Source of the DNA: Tolypothrix brevis GSE-NOS-MK-07-07A
GTDB taxonomy: Bacteria > Cyanobacteriota > Cyanobacteriia > Cyanobacteriales > Nostocaceae
Direction: 5' to 3'
Assembly (NCBI GenBank): GCA_019358985.1
Contig: JAHHIJ010000006.1
Location: 156,355-220,354, forward strand
DNA: 64,000 nt
Part shown: positions 36,610 through 46,324 of the stretch, piece by piece
Layout: the number at the start of each line of letters is the position of its first letter
Numbering within the stretch: position 1 is the stretch's first letter
The notes under the pieces: model-generated
What the model was told of the DNA's origin: nothing
Seen by the model: only the letters and a program-made list of their open reading frames with translations
The model's database searches: none
Program-made: the position numbers and the translations under genes

Positions 36610-38040
36610 TCAAGTAGAAATTACACCAAAATCTTGCGTCCAGTAGAAATTTTGATTGACATTACCCGTGTCGTTTGCCAGGTAATAGTAACCAATGCCA
36701 ATTTCTCGATAACTGGGATTAAGAATGTTAGCGCGATGTCCTGGACTGTTGAGCCATCCTTGAACGACATCTTCAGGTGTAGCATAGCCTGCCGCAATAT
36801 TTTCCCCAAGTCGAGAAAAGTTATAGCCCGATGCTTTGGCGCGATCGCCCATTGAAGAACCGTTTGAACCCTTATGGTCAAAAAAGTCACGAAGTGCCAT
36901 GTCTTCACTATGGGTTTGAGCAGAATTATTCAACTTACTATTCAATGTTAAGGGTTGCAAACCAGCTTGCAAACGTTGAGCATTCGTCAACTCCAAAACG
37001 CGATTTATAAAAGGATTACCAGATGATGGTGGGTTGGGAGACTGAGGAGTGGCAGATGTAGATGTAATTACAGGCGTAGCAGACAGGCTTAAATTGTAAT
37101 TAGTATCACCTGCACCTTGGTAAACCCGGATGTAGTAACTACCAGCCTGTAAATTGCTGACATTCAACAATTCACTGGCATTACCAACATTACTTCCACG
37201 AGCTATCGCTTCTCCATTGCTATTGAGTAGTTCCACATCTGCATTATTCACCAGACCATTCACTGCTATTTTAAAGTTGCTGGTTTGACTGAAGTTGACG
37301 CTATAAAAGTCATTCTTGTCAGTATTGCCAACAGAATCTCTAAAGGTAACTTGCTGAGAGTCTACAGCTATCTTGTGAGCGTCATTCATCGTATTACCGA
37401 TGCGATCGCTCTTGATATAGTCGCTAGCATTACGACCCTCGCTCAAGCCATTAGAAACAAAGTGTTGCAATGCTTGATAGTAGCTCAAATTTGCTAAATC
37501 CGAATTATTAGACACATAAAACTTTGCATTGAAAGTTTCTGATGATGCACGTCCCTCAATTGAACCTGAAAGTGCAAAATTGTTGAAAAGTTCCTGGTTA
37601 TTTAGATTTTTTGCAGCTAAGTCAGAATTAGCACTTCGATAGTAATTGACATTAAATGCAACTGAAGATGCACGTCCTTCATTCAGTCCATGAGTTTCAA
37701 AGTGATTTAATGCACCCTCTCTGTTTCCTCGATAAGCTTGAGCTATATCAGGGTTATCAGCAACATAAAAATTGAGATCGAACAACGGTGAAAATCTGCG
37801 TCCTTCAGCCACACCGTATTTTTCTAGATGCTCAAATGCTTGTTTATTGCTGAAGCTAGCCAAATCACTATTGCTTGCACGATAGAAGTTTAGATCTACC
37901 AATGGAGAAAACGAACGGTTCTGATTCAGACCAAATTCTTGAAAATGTGATAATGCTTGGGCATCATTTAACCCACGCAAGTCACTATTTGCGGCGCGAT
38001 AAAAATTCGCGTCGAACAAGTTTTGTAAGTTTTGGGGCAT
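36610..38040 (-). CDS. CAP-domain (SCP/PR-1) protein with N-terminal repeats and PPC domain
   Basis: A 476-residue probably surface protein. Residues 1-205 are five repeats of about 40 residues, each with FDxNFYRAxNSDL ... ALxHFxxxGLxEGR. Residues about 220-320 resemble a bacterial pre-peptidase C-terminal domain (DFYSVNFSQTSNFKI, GSYYIRVYQGAGDTNY). The last 135 residues are a CAP domain: LTNAQRLQAGLQPL, AQTHSEDMALRDFFDH, LGENIAAGY, GWLNSPGHRANIL. There is no classical signal peptide, so export may use type I secretion or another route. CAP domains bind lipids or cleave peptides; the role here is unknown. Confidence 0.85.
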   Translation of the reverse strand: MPQNLQNLFDANFYRAANSDLRGLNDAQALSHFQEFGLNQNRSFSPLVDLNFYRASNSDLASFSNKQAFEHLEKYGVAEGRRFSPLFDLNFYVADNPDIAQAYRGNREGALNHFETHGLNEGRASSVAFNVNYYRSANSDLAAKNLNNQELFNNFALSGSIEGRASSETFNAKFYVSNNSDLANLSYYQALQHFVSNGLSEGRNASDYIKSDRIGNTMNDAHKIAVDSQQVTFRDSVGNTDKNDFYSVNFSQTSNFKIAVNGLVNNADVELLNSNGEAIARGSNVGNASELLNVSNLQAGSYYIRVYQGAGDTNYNLSLSATPVITSTSATPQSPNPPSSGNPFINRVLELTNAQRLQAGLQPLTLNSKLNNSAQTHSEDMALRDFFDHKGSNGSSMGDRAKASGYNFSRLGENIAAGYATPEDVVQGWLNSPGHRANILNPSYREIGIGYYYLANDTGNVNQNFYWTQDFGVIST

Positions 38041-38547
38041 AGGTAAGTTTGACTTATGAGTGTCTACTTTTGCTTGGACTTAGTATTCCCTATGCCATAG
38101 GACTTCTAACTTGAAAATGAAAACTTTTTAGGATTATCATCACACTTGATTTTTCTGGGAACACACGTAGGCATTGTATCAGAGTGACCACCCCAAAACT
38201 TGTATTTGTCATTCGATAGAAATTAGGAAGCCCGGTATTAATGATTGCGCGATCGCCCAAAATCATCGAAAAGTCTAAAATTTACCAAAAATTAGACTTA
38301 GTAAGCGATCGAAAAAAAAAGCCACTAGTAGCAAATACTGATTTAACCTACCCTTTTAAATAAGGATAATTTATGGTTTTAATTTCTCTGGCAGTATAAA
38401 AAGATAAGTCTTCAAAGCTCTCGAAATTGACTTTCTTAATTCAGATAATGCAAGTACTAAACTCTAAAAACTTGCGCCTAATGGTATGGTTAAAATTACC
38501 GCTTTTAATGGGATTTTGACCCAACCGCCAGATTTATAGCTAATAAA
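38041..38547. other. Divergent promoter region of CAP gene and rfbD
   Basis: About 500 bp between divergent genes. It contains two HIP1-type GCGATCG sites and AT-rich stretches but no ORF, repeat or hairpin of note. Both genes must be driven from here; specific promoters cannot be assigned. Confidence 0.35.
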
Positions 38548-39432
38548 ATGAGTCAATCAATTTTGCTGATCGGCAATAATGGTCAACTGGGCAAAGAACT
38601 AGAAACAATTCTCGCCCCTGACGGTAATATAATAACAGTGGCACGCCCCACCGTAGACCTTACCCAACCAGATATCCTCCGCAGCGTCATTGCTGTAAAT
38701 CAACCAAAAATCATCATCAATGCTGCTGCTTATACCGCTGTTGACAAAGCCGAAAACGAGCCAGAACTAGCAAAAATTATCAATGCAACAGCACCTTTGA
38801 TTATCGCCGAAGAAAGCCAAAAACTAGGAGCTTTTTTAATTCATATTTCCACCGATTACGTCTTTGATGGGTCATCTTGCAGCCCTTACCAAGAAAGTAG
38901 CGCAACTAATCCCTTGAGTGTCTACGGTAAAACTAAACTTGCAGGAGAAGAAGGAATTCGCCGTACTTGCAACGATTATTTAATTCTTCGCACTGCTTGG
39001 GTTTATGGAACATATGGCAAAAGTAACTTTGTCAAAACTATGCTGCGATTGGGTGCCCAAAAAGAAGAAATCCGCGTTGTTGCCGATCAAATTGGTAGTC
39101 CCACTTGGGCAAAAGATATAGCCGGTGCGATCGCTTCTCTAATTGAAAATAGAATTAACACCAAAATTACTGGCATTTATCACTACACAAACAGCGGTGT
39201 TGCTACCTGGTACGACTTCGCCGTTGCTATCTTTGAAGAAGCCCAGCAATTAGGCTTCCCTCTGAAAATCCAACGAGTTGTCCCCATCACCACTCCCGAA
39301 TATCCCACACCAGCTTGTCGCCCTGCCTATTCCGTCCTTGCTTGTGAGAAAATATCCGCAGTCCTCGGAACTTATCCCCCCCATTGGCGACAAAGACTTC
39401 GGAAAATGTTGAAGGAGTTAGTTGATAGTTGA
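38548..39432 (+). CDS. rfbD: dTDP-4-dehydrorhamnose reductase
   Basis: Reduces dTDP-4-dehydro-6-deoxy-L-mannose to dTDP-L-rhamnose, the last step of rhamnose donor synthesis. The 294-residue SDR has GNNGQLGKEL at 8-17, INAAAYTAVDKAE, the STDYVFDG strand, YGKTKLAGE with Tyr and Lys of the active site, and RTAWVYG. The rfbA/B/C genes are not in the window. It lies near the glycan block and may supply rhamnose to it. Confidence 0.92.
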   Translation: MSQSILLIGNNGQLGKELETILAPDGNIITVARPTVDLTQPDILRSVIAVNQPKIIINAAAYTAVDKAENEPELAKIINATAPLIIAEESQKLGAFLIHISTDYVFDGSSCSPYQESSATNPLSVYGKTKLAGEEGIRRTCNDYLILRTAWVYGTYGKSNFVKTMLRLGAQKEEIRVVADQIGSPTWAKDIAGAIASLIENRINTKITGIYHYTNSGVATWYDFAVAIFEEAQQLGFPLKIQRVVPITTPEYPTPACRPAYSVLACEKISAVLGTYPPHWRQRLRKMLKELVDS

Positions 39433-39491
39433 ATCCTGTATCGTTGCCGATAAACAATGCGGGAAAAGTAAGTAATAAACCTGACATTACA

Positions 39492-42400
39492 TTACTCCCA
39501 TTCTTGAAATTCACCGCTAGTATTGCGAAGTAGAGAATTTATTTGAGTGCGACGGGTTTCAAAGTTGGCTGCTATGGAAATCAACGCTACACCGACTAAT
39601 AAGCCAATTACCCATTTGAAAAAGGGATATCGCAAGCTGAAAATTATTAGTTGATAGATACTAGTACTGAAAAAAGTCGCTGTACCAACGTAAAGAAAAG
39701 CCCGCACTCGCAAAGCTAATCCGGCAAATATGGCAATGAGGCTGAAAATTCCTGGCACGATCGCACTTTCACTATGAAATAAAATTGCCCATCCACAAAT
39801 TATGCTGCTGCCTAGCAGTCGTAAGTAGTGACGAGATGTTTTATAATCTGGAAGGACAAGGTGTGGATCTACTTGAGCAATATAGAGTAGTGATAATCCG
39901 ACTGGTGTGATGTACCACAAAGTATCTGTGAGATGTAAGTTCGCAAACCAGCGGAATAGCGCCCAATCAATCAAGGCGACAGTGATGTAGGTAAAACGAA
40001 TATTTTCGCGAATCTTGGCGAGGAAGATGTAATACCCAGCTGCGATCGCTATGGTAATTGGGTATACATGCAATCTCGTTTCCCATAAAATAATCAGTGG
40101 AATTATGTATGCAGCGTTTTGCCAAGGTTTTTTCGACCAACCCCAACTCTCCCAAGGTAAGATGTAGAGAAAATAGGCAACTAGACAAGCGATCGCACCA
40201 TTCCAAGGAACTAAAACACCAGTTAATAAGTGTCCTATTGCCGTTTCGCGCCAGTAAATTCGCATACCAGCAAATTCTAATAAACCTAAGTAAACCCAGA
40301 TTTCCTGTGTAGAGACGTTCCACTGGAACATTGTAGAGACGTTCCACCGGAACATTGTAAAGACGTTCCACCGGAACATTGTAAAGACGTTCCACCGGAA
40401 CGTCTCTACGGTGGTGGGAGAACGGCGTCCTTGAAAAATGGCGTAGCGAACTAAAAATGCGCCTGTTGCTAATCCTACAAGGCGATTGACGGCGATGGGG
40501 GCGCTAATGGCTGCCATTAAGAAGAAACTACTCCCAGCCCAGTGAAGATGAGCGATCGCTTTTAATTCTTGGGGTGTAACACGTAAATAGTTAATTAGCC
40601 AAGGCGACAATATACGATAAGCATACATGATGCTTGCGCCCAAAGCTGACATGGCAATCAATCCATCACCTCTACCACCTCCTGAAGCTTGGGACATTTG
40701 ATAAAACAAAAGTTCATAAGCGGAAATTGATATACCTGCGATTCCTAAATAAAGTAGCGGTTTTAAATCTTGATGGCGTCGCCCTACACCAATTACAATC
40801 AAGGCTACACCTAAAGAATATAAACCCGTCCACTCGGTAAAGGTGTTTAAACGTAGCAATATGCTGAATGCACCATATATTAACGGTAATATGTGGAAAC
40901 TACTGGGCATTTTGGCTAATTGATGTTGTCTTCGCCACCATTCACCAAAAAGCTGCGCGATTAAACCTAAGGCGATGTTAGAAATAGCAATCTTGATAAT
41001 ATCGCCTTTGCCAAAGCCTAAAACTTGAGCTATCAACAATTCCAGACACCAACCGATGCCATAAAATGCCCAATTTGTCGGTTGTCGCCAACTGCGATAA
41101 ACGATTGCAGTTAAAGTTAATGCGGTAGAAATTAAGTATAAAAAACCGGGAGTTCCAAAGCTTTGGTAAACAAGTAGTGAGTGCAGTGTCAGACTCAATA
41201 ATTCAAAACTACATAAAGCGATCGCCCATTTGTCGGTGACAGTTGCATATATAGTGGCTAATTCTTCACCTCCACTGAGTGCTTTGCTCATCAGCCATAA
41301 ACTGAAGATAGCGATCGCTCCCACCACAAACCATCCATCTAGGGATAGATGCGGTAAATTAAAAATGCCATCCCACAGCAGCACAGCAACAAAACTCAGC
41401 CCAAAACCTACCGTAGTTCCCGCAGATTCCTTGTTTCGTAAATAGCGCGTGTTTGCAAACATCCCTGCCGTACCCACACCTAAACCAATTAATCTGGTTC
41501 CTGGCAAAGGTAAAATAAGTAACTGTGCCACGAACAACGTTAAAACGCTCAAGTAACTACTGGTAATGCTTCGTGGTGCAGAGGTGCGGCTAGCAATGAC
41601 CGTGAGAGTAATAGGGGTAATTAACCAAATTAAGCCCCAATTCTGATTGTTTATTATACCGCTTGTCCAAAAAGCGGAAGCATTCACCCAAAGTAGTAAA
41701 TAGCTAGTTACCGCCAATCCTAAACCGATGTGCCATGCAGTACGTCGCCAGATTCCAGCGCCAAGGCTTTGTAGCCACTCTGCAACCATCAGCGCTAACA
41801 AAATGCTTGCCCAGACTTGAGTATGCAGATTTGGGAACAGCCAATCAATTGTTGAGCAAAGTGTTAGTACCCCGGTGATGTGTGTCAGATATATCAAGGG
41901 GGGAGGGGAAAAGGGGAGGCAGTGCGTTGCGGGGGTTCCCCCCGTTGTAGCATCTGCCGTGAAAGGGGAAAGGGGAAAGGGTAAGAAAGAAGAAATATTT
42001 CCCCCTTGTCTTCCTCTCTCCTGATAACTCCGTCGCTGGGTGACTGCGGCGAGAGTTATTGTAGAAAAGAGAAGATTTAGCGATCGCAATATCGGATTGA
42101 CTAGAGCGATGGAAGTTAAGCAAATACCGAATAAAAGCGTTAAAACATCCCCAAAATTAGCTAATTCCCGCTTTTGGCTACGTTCTAGTTTATCCGTTAG
42201 CGCCACCATGAAAATTAGGTAGGGAAATAAAGCTACACTGAGTAACGCCCAAGGTTCGTTTTGCGAATTGGTAAGTTTTGTTGCTTCTTCGATCGCTGAT
42301 TCTTGTAATTCAGCAGGTATCAATCGCCAAGCTAGCCAAACTGTTTGTAAGCCTATAACGAAAATTGCCGCTAAATCAACTTTAAAAGCATATTGCTGCA

Positions 42401-43652
42401 AACGACGGCTGAAAAACCACAAACTCAAACCGCTAACTGCGATCGCTTGCCAAGGTAATGATACTACCGAAACTACCCAACCGAGGAAAAGTAAGATTCC
42501 TCCAAGGGTTTCCCACGGTAGTTGAGGAGTGGGGGAAGGGGGGAGTAGAGACGCGATTAATCGCGTCTGTACAAAAGAGGAGGATGAGGGGGATGGGGGG
42601 GAAATTCCTCCTTGTCTCCTTGTCTCCTTGTCCCCTTGTCTCCCACTCCCCCCCTCTCCCCTTTGCGCTAACCAAGCGACTAACCAACCGCAAATTCCAA
42701 TAGCTAAACCTAACTGCGTGATATCTACTTGGACAACAAAAATCGCCCGTACTAATAACACCGCCAAAGCATAAACTACTATTAAGGCAGGTAAGGTGAT
42801 ACCAAGTCCGACGCGTTTATCTTGTTCTTCTTGGAAAGAATTTGCGGATCGATCGCGATTGTGATATACGGTAATGATAGTTGTGCTGATCATCGCCAAA
42901 TAAACGGCAATTAGGGGAAATCCTGGTAATTTCCAACCCCAGTGTAAGTATGACAGCGCTAAAATATTTATTAGGGGCAATTTCCCGATTGGAGAATTGG
43001 TGACAAATAGCGGGTTTTTGCAGAGTAAAATAGTAACAGTTGTGAGAATAGGAAAAGCGATCGCTATTACTAACCAATCCACAGGATTTTGCCACAACTT
43101 GAAGCTATCCATCGCCCAAAAGTTCACCGGCACCAATAAAAGAGTGACAATTAGCAATGTTTGTGCCGTTAATCTGAGATTAGGCTGTTTGCCTGCCCAA
43201 AAACTGAACCCCCAGAAACTCAAAGTATAAGCTAACAAAACTCCATATTGTCCCGAAGCGGGGAATCTCTCCCACTGAGTTGCAGCTAACACTCCAGAGG
43301 ACACTACTACCAAAAATACACCTAAAAATAGCAGCCAACGGACACTTAATTCTGCCCCCAATGACTGCAACATTGTTGCCATCAAGTTCGGTTTAACAGG
43401 CTTTGGTGGTAAAGCTGCTACGGCTTTCACTGGTTTATTCGTTGTAAACGCTACCTGCAATTCTGGTTGAGTCTGAGGTTGCGACACCATCGGACAAACG
43501 AGAAATTCAAAAGCTATCTGCTTAACTTGAGCATCGGATATCAAACCCAAGCGCAGCAATGTATCCAATCCTTCTAATAACTCTGGATGAGAGGATGGTA
43601 GCTTGACTTCAAATTTCAAAGAGCGATCGAGGGGTGAAGACATAAGCCGCAC
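39492..43652 (-). CDS. Giant polytopic membrane protein with in-frame repeat insertions
   Basis: A 1386-residue membrane protein with a soluble N-terminus (about 1-95; a predicted regulatory or binding segment) and some 25-30 hydrophobic segments. The design resembles large DUF2157-like cyanobacterial proteins of unknown function. Three low-complexity stretches interrupt loops: about 332-378 (GRQGDKETRRQGG...), about 540-585 (SPFTADATTGGTPATHCLP) and about 1082-1114 (RWNVFTMF repeated). Each matches repeat DNA found elsewhere in the window and keeps frame. The long ORF is therefore real but swollen. MSSPLD at codon 4 is an alternative start. Confidence 0.7.
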   Translation of the reverse strand: MRLMSSPLDRSLKFEVKLPSSHPELLEGLDTLLRLGLISDAQVKQIAFEFLVCPMVSQPQTQPELQVAFTTNKPVKAVAALPPKPVKPNLMATMLQSLGAELSVRWLLFLGVFLVVVSSGVLAATQWERFPASGQYGVLLAYTLSFWGFSFWAGKQPNLRLTAQTLLIVTLLLVPVNFWAMDSFKLWQNPVDWLVIAIAFPILTTVTILLCKNPLFVTNSPIGKLPLINILALSYLHWGWKLPGFPLIAVYLAMISTTIITVYHNRDRSANSFQEEQDKRVGLGITLPALIVVYALAVLLVRAIFVVQVDITQLGLAIGICGWLVAWLAQRGEGGSGRQGDKETRRQGGISPPSPSSSSFVQTRLIASLLPPSPTPQLPWETLGGILLFLGWVVSVVSLPWQAIAVSGLSLWFFSRRLQQYAFKVDLAAIFVIGLQTVWLAWRLIPAELQESAIEEATKLTNSQNEPWALLSVALFPYLIFMVALTDKLERSQKRELANFGDVLTLLFGICLTSIALVNPILRSLNLLFSTITLAAVTQRRSYQERGRQGGNISSFLPFPLSPFTADATTGGTPATHCLPFSPPPLIYLTHITGVLTLCSTIDWLFPNLHTQVWASILLALMVAEWLQSLGAGIWRRTAWHIGLGLAVTSYLLLWVNASAFWTSGIINNQNWGLIWLITPITLTVIASRTSAPRSITSSYLSVLTLFVAQLLILPLPGTRLIGLGVGTAGMFANTRYLRNKESAGTTVGFGLSFVAVLLWDGIFNLPHLSLDGWFVVGAIAIFSLWLMSKALSGGEELATIYATVTDKWAIALCSFELLSLTLHSLLVYQSFGTPGFLYLISTALTLTAIVYRSWRQPTNWAFYGIGWCLELLIAQVLGFGKGDIIKIAISNIALGLIAQLFGEWWRRQHQLAKMPSSFHILPLIYGAFSILLRLNTFTEWTGLYSLGVALIVIGVGRRHQDLKPLLYLGIAGISISAYELLFYQMSQASGGGRGDGLIAMSALGASIMYAYRILSPWLINYLRVTPQELKAIAHLHWAGSSFFLMAAISAPIAVNRLVGLATGAFLVRYAIFQGRRSPTTVETFRWNVFTMFRWNVFTMFRWNVSTMFQWNVSTQEIWVYLGLLEFAGMRIYWRETAIGHLLTGVLVPWNGAIACLVAYFLYILPWESWGWSKKPWQNAAYIIPLIILWETRLHVYPITIAIAAGYYIFLAKIRENIRFTYITVALIDWALFRWFANLHLTDTLWYITPVGLSLLYIAQVDPHLVLPDYKTSRHYLRLLGSSIICGWAILFHSESAIVPGIFSLIAIFAGLALRVRAFLYVGTATFFSTSIYQLIIFSLRYPFFKWVIGLLVGVALISIAANFETRRTQINSLLRNTSGEFQEWE
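40309..40409. repeat. 24-bp tandem GACGTTCC hairpin array inside a gene
   Basis: Four units of GTAGAGACGTTCCACCGGAA + CATT type start at 40309, 40333, 40357 and 40381; the last ends with the full CGTCTCTAC arm. The 24-bp period equals 8 codons, so the host reading frame (RWNVFTMF repeats on the minus strand) stays open. Confidence 0.9.
41897..42035. repeat. Dispersed repeat in the giant membrane-protein gene
   Basis: Contains GGGGGTTCCCCCCGTTGTAG and purine-rich AAAGGGGAAAGGGG blocks; related sequence is in intergenic DNA at 47217-47245. It encodes the TADATTGGTPATHC segment of the host protein, which looks unrelated to its membrane helices. Confidence 0.6.
42520..42660. repeat. Dispersed repeat in the giant membrane-protein gene
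   Basis: Includes the perfect hairpin GAGACGCGATTAATCGCGTCT (42548-42568) and TCTCCTTGTCCCCTTG-type units matching the insert of the S66 peptidase gene. It encodes the polar stretch near residues 332-378 of the host protein without breaking frame. Confidence 0.7.
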
Positions 43653-43782
43653 TAGTAAAGCTTGATACTTTAATCATCAGTTTGATTCAAGTATCTTTTA
43701 GCCTTAACTATGCCACTTCTTTATGCTGACTTGTATTAATTGTAAATTATTTGTTATTAGGCATCTGTTGAAAAAGAATGTA

Positions 43783-44440
43783 GAGACGTAGCAGTGCTAC
43801 GTCTCTACTACGTCTCTACTACGTCTCTACTACGTCTCTACTACGTCTCTGCTACGTCTGTGCTACGTCTCTAGGGGTTCTGGATAATGCATATTTAAAT
43901 TCGGTCGATAATATCATGTCCGGTTTATTACACATAGTGTAAAGACGTTCCGCCGGAACGTCTCTACGACGGTTACGATGTTTTTATTACTGTTAATTAA
44001 AATGTAGAGACGTAGCAGTGCTACGTCTCTGCTACGTCTGTGCTACGTCTCTAGGGGTTCTGGATAATGCATATTTAAATTCGGTCGATAATATCATGTC
44101 CGGTTTATTACACATAGTGTAAAGACGTTCCGCCGGAACGTCTCTACGACGGTTACGATGTTTTTATTACTGTTAATTAAAATGTAGAGACGTAGCACTG
44201 CTACGTCTGTGCTACGTCTGTGCTACGTCTCTAGGGGTTCTGGATAATGCATATTTAAATTCGGTCGATAATATCATGTCCGGTTTATTACACATAGTGT
44301 AAAGACGTTCCGCCGGAACGTCTCTACGACGGTTACGATGTTTTTATTACTGTTAATTAAAATGTAGAGACGTAGCACTGCTACGTCTGTGCTACGTCTC
44401 TAGCGGTTCTGGATAATGCATATTTAAATTATGGAGATGT
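43783..44440. repeat. 180-bp tandem array of composite hairpin repeats
   Basis: A unit starting CTAGGGGTTCTGGATAATGC occurs at 43871, 44051 and 44231 (exact 180-bp period), with a partial fourth at 44399 (168 bp on). Each unit contains ATATCATGTCCGGT, a GACGTTCCGCCGGAACGTC hairpin and a GACGTAGCA-TGCTACGTC hairpin. The number of TACGTCTCTAC half-repeats varies (most at 43800-43860). It fills the gap between the giant membrane-protein gene and the photolyase gene and overlaps the photolyase stop. Confidence 0.9.
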
Positions 44441-45878
44441 CTAGCATCTTCTCTTTTTGCTGTTGATAAAGTGCTTTAAACTTGCGTTGCTGTAGGTTGT
44501 GATCGACAATTGGGTGAGGATAGCCAACAGCCTCCCGTTCTAATGGTGGGATTTTACCGGTAACTAAATATTCTGTATCCATAGAGCGCAATTCGCTAAC
44601 CCATTCCCGAATATATTCTCCTTCGGGATCGAATTTTTGCGCTTGACTGGCAGGGTTGAAAATCCGCAAGGGTTTGGAGTCCATCCCGCTAGAAGCACTC
44701 CATTGCCAACCACCGTTATTAGCAGATAAATCACCGTCAATCAACTTCTGCATAAAGTATTTTTCTCCCAGTTGGGGATTTATCAGCAAGTCTTTGGTGA
44801 GGAAACTAGCAACAATCATCCGACAGCGATTGTGCATCCAACCGAGTTCATTCATTTGACGCATCGCTGCATCTACTATGGGATAACCTGTTTTACCTTC
44901 ACACCAAGCTTGAAAGTATTCTTCGTTGGTTTGCCAAGGAAAGTTTTTCAAAGCTTCGCGGAAAGCACCTTCTGCTAATTCTGGGAAGTTGTACATTGCG
45001 TGTTGATAAAATTCCCGCCATGCAATTTCTTGTTGCCATGTGCGGATGTTACTTTCTGTTTCTTCACTGCGACTGTTTTGTAGCGCTTCTAAAGTAGCGA
45101 TCCATACGGTGCGAATACCGATCGCTCCAAATTTCAAAGCTGCACTCAGTTGAGATGTGCCGTTAATTGCGGGAAAATTCCGCTGTTCTTTATATTCGTT
45201 GATGGCAGAATTAGTAAATTCTTCCAGCTTTTCAAGTGCTGCACCTTCTCCTGGTGCAATTATTAAGTCTTGATCCCAAATAAATCCTAAATCTTTTGCT
45301 GTCGGTAATGCGATCGCACCATTTTCTTTGGCAATTTCCTCTTCAGCTTTCGTCAATCCTTCGGCATTTTCTAGAGTGGCAACTGGGTTAGCCTTCGGTT
45401 TGCTAATCCATTTCTTCCAAAACGGAGTGTACACCGTGTAAGGTTGATTGACACCACTGCGAATCTCGTCGGGGAAGTGGAGAATTTGATCCCAGTTTTG
45501 ATCGAGAAACTGAATCCCTTTTTCTTTTAACCCATCAATAATATTGCGATCGCGTTTTTGAGAATACGGTTCTACATCCCAATTCCAAAATACAGCTTTA
45601 GCTTTTAAAGCCGCAGCTATTGCGGGTATCGCTTGTACCGGATTGGCATGAAGTATTAATAGTTGGCTGCCAACTTCAGCATATCGCTGTTGTAGTGCTT
45701 GCAAACAGCCAATCATATAAGTTACTCTAGCTGGGGCAATATCATCTCGTTCTAAAATATTCGGATCGAGGCAAAACACACCTACGATTTTTTGACTTTG
45801 CGATCGGGCTGCTGCAAGTCCTGTATTATCTGAAATGCGTAAATCACGACGATGCCAAAACAAAATTAAATCAGACAT
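44424..45878 (-). CDS. phrA: Deoxyribodipyrimidine photolyase (8-HDF type, class I)
   Basis: Light-driven repair of cyclobutane pyrimidine dimers, using FADH- plus an antenna pigment. The 484-residue protein has an N-terminal alpha/beta antenna domain (LILFWHRRDLRISDNTGL) and a C-terminal FAD domain with the conserved WQQEIAWREFYQH, MRQMNELGWMHNRCRM and DGDLSANNGGWQWSASSG segments. It resembles the Synechococcus 8-HDF-using enzyme. cofG, needed for deazaflavin synthesis, lies 5 kb away. The last residues (LDISII) are encoded by the terminal TAGACATCTCC sequence of a dispersed repeat. Confidence 0.92.
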   Translation of the reverse strand: MSDLILFWHRRDLRISDNTGLAAARSQSQKIVGVFCLDPNILERDDIAPARVTYMIGCLQALQQRYAEVGSQLLILHANPVQAIPAIAAALKAKAVFWNWDVEPYSQKRDRNIIDGLKEKGIQFLDQNWDQILHFPDEIRSGVNQPYTVYTPFWKKWISKPKANPVATLENAEGLTKAEEEIAKENGAIALPTAKDLGFIWDQDLIIAPGEGAALEKLEEFTNSAINEYKEQRNFPAINGTSQLSAALKFGAIGIRTVWIATLEALQNSRSEETESNIRTWQQEIAWREFYQHAMYNFPELAEGAFREALKNFPWQTNEEYFQAWCEGKTGYPIVDAAMRQMNELGWMHNRCRMIVASFLTKDLLINPQLGEKYFMQKLIDGDLSANNGGWQWSASSGMDSKPLRIFNPASQAQKFDPEGEYIREWVSELRSMDTEYLVTGKIPPLEREAVGYPHPIVDHNLQQRKFKALYQQQKEKMLDISII

Positions 45879-46324
45879 TCCATCTTCTTAATAGTTCCCC
45901 TGTACTAGATTAGATGCTAATTGTACCATTTCGCATTACTCTGCCGAACTATTTCTGCTCTCAATTCAGCACTAAGCTTAAGAATGAGAATTTTATTGTT
46001 TGGGCTAGTACCGCTTCTCCTTCTCCTGTCGGAGACGCAAGCGCGAACGGAGACGCTACGCGAACGCGGAAGTCACGCATTCACTCATTCACTCATTCAA
46101 AAGTAATATGGAATAAGCTTTTTAGCGATTGAGAATGGGTGGTTTATTTACGCGCCCACTGTACTAGTCCCCAGACTCATTCCCAAAGTTCATTCATTTG
46201 TCCATAAGTATAGTCATCAAAGTCGCAATTAAAAAAGTCAGAGAAAGTACATCTTTTATGATTAAATTTTGGTTATGAAATACATCGGATTTCACTTACG
46301 CTACCTTTAGTTTCAGAAAAGCCA
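45879..46324. repeat. Intergenic region with inverted copy B of the TAGTAC-ended repeat
   Basis: Positions 46006-46167 are the inverse of 14336-14487: TAGTACCGCTTCTCC, the nested GGAGACGCTACGCGAAC module, TCACTCATTC repeats and GGGTGGTTTATTTACGC. Several short frames overlap it and are by-products. The rest of the gap shows no other structure. Confidence 0.8.

Noticed and set aside
39967..40395. Minus-strand 142-codon frame beginning with repeated MERLYNVPV
   Set aside because: It is an alternative frame of the 24-bp repeat array inside the 1386-residue membrane-protein gene.
43783..44440. Possible CRISPR array or replication iterons
   Set aside because: The 180-bp period contains internally identical sequence rather than unique spacers, and there is no rep or cas gene; composite repeat expansion explains it.
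45914..46132. Plus-strand frames of 60-72 codons
   Set aside because: They lie within dispersed repeat copy B and encode low-complexity residues.
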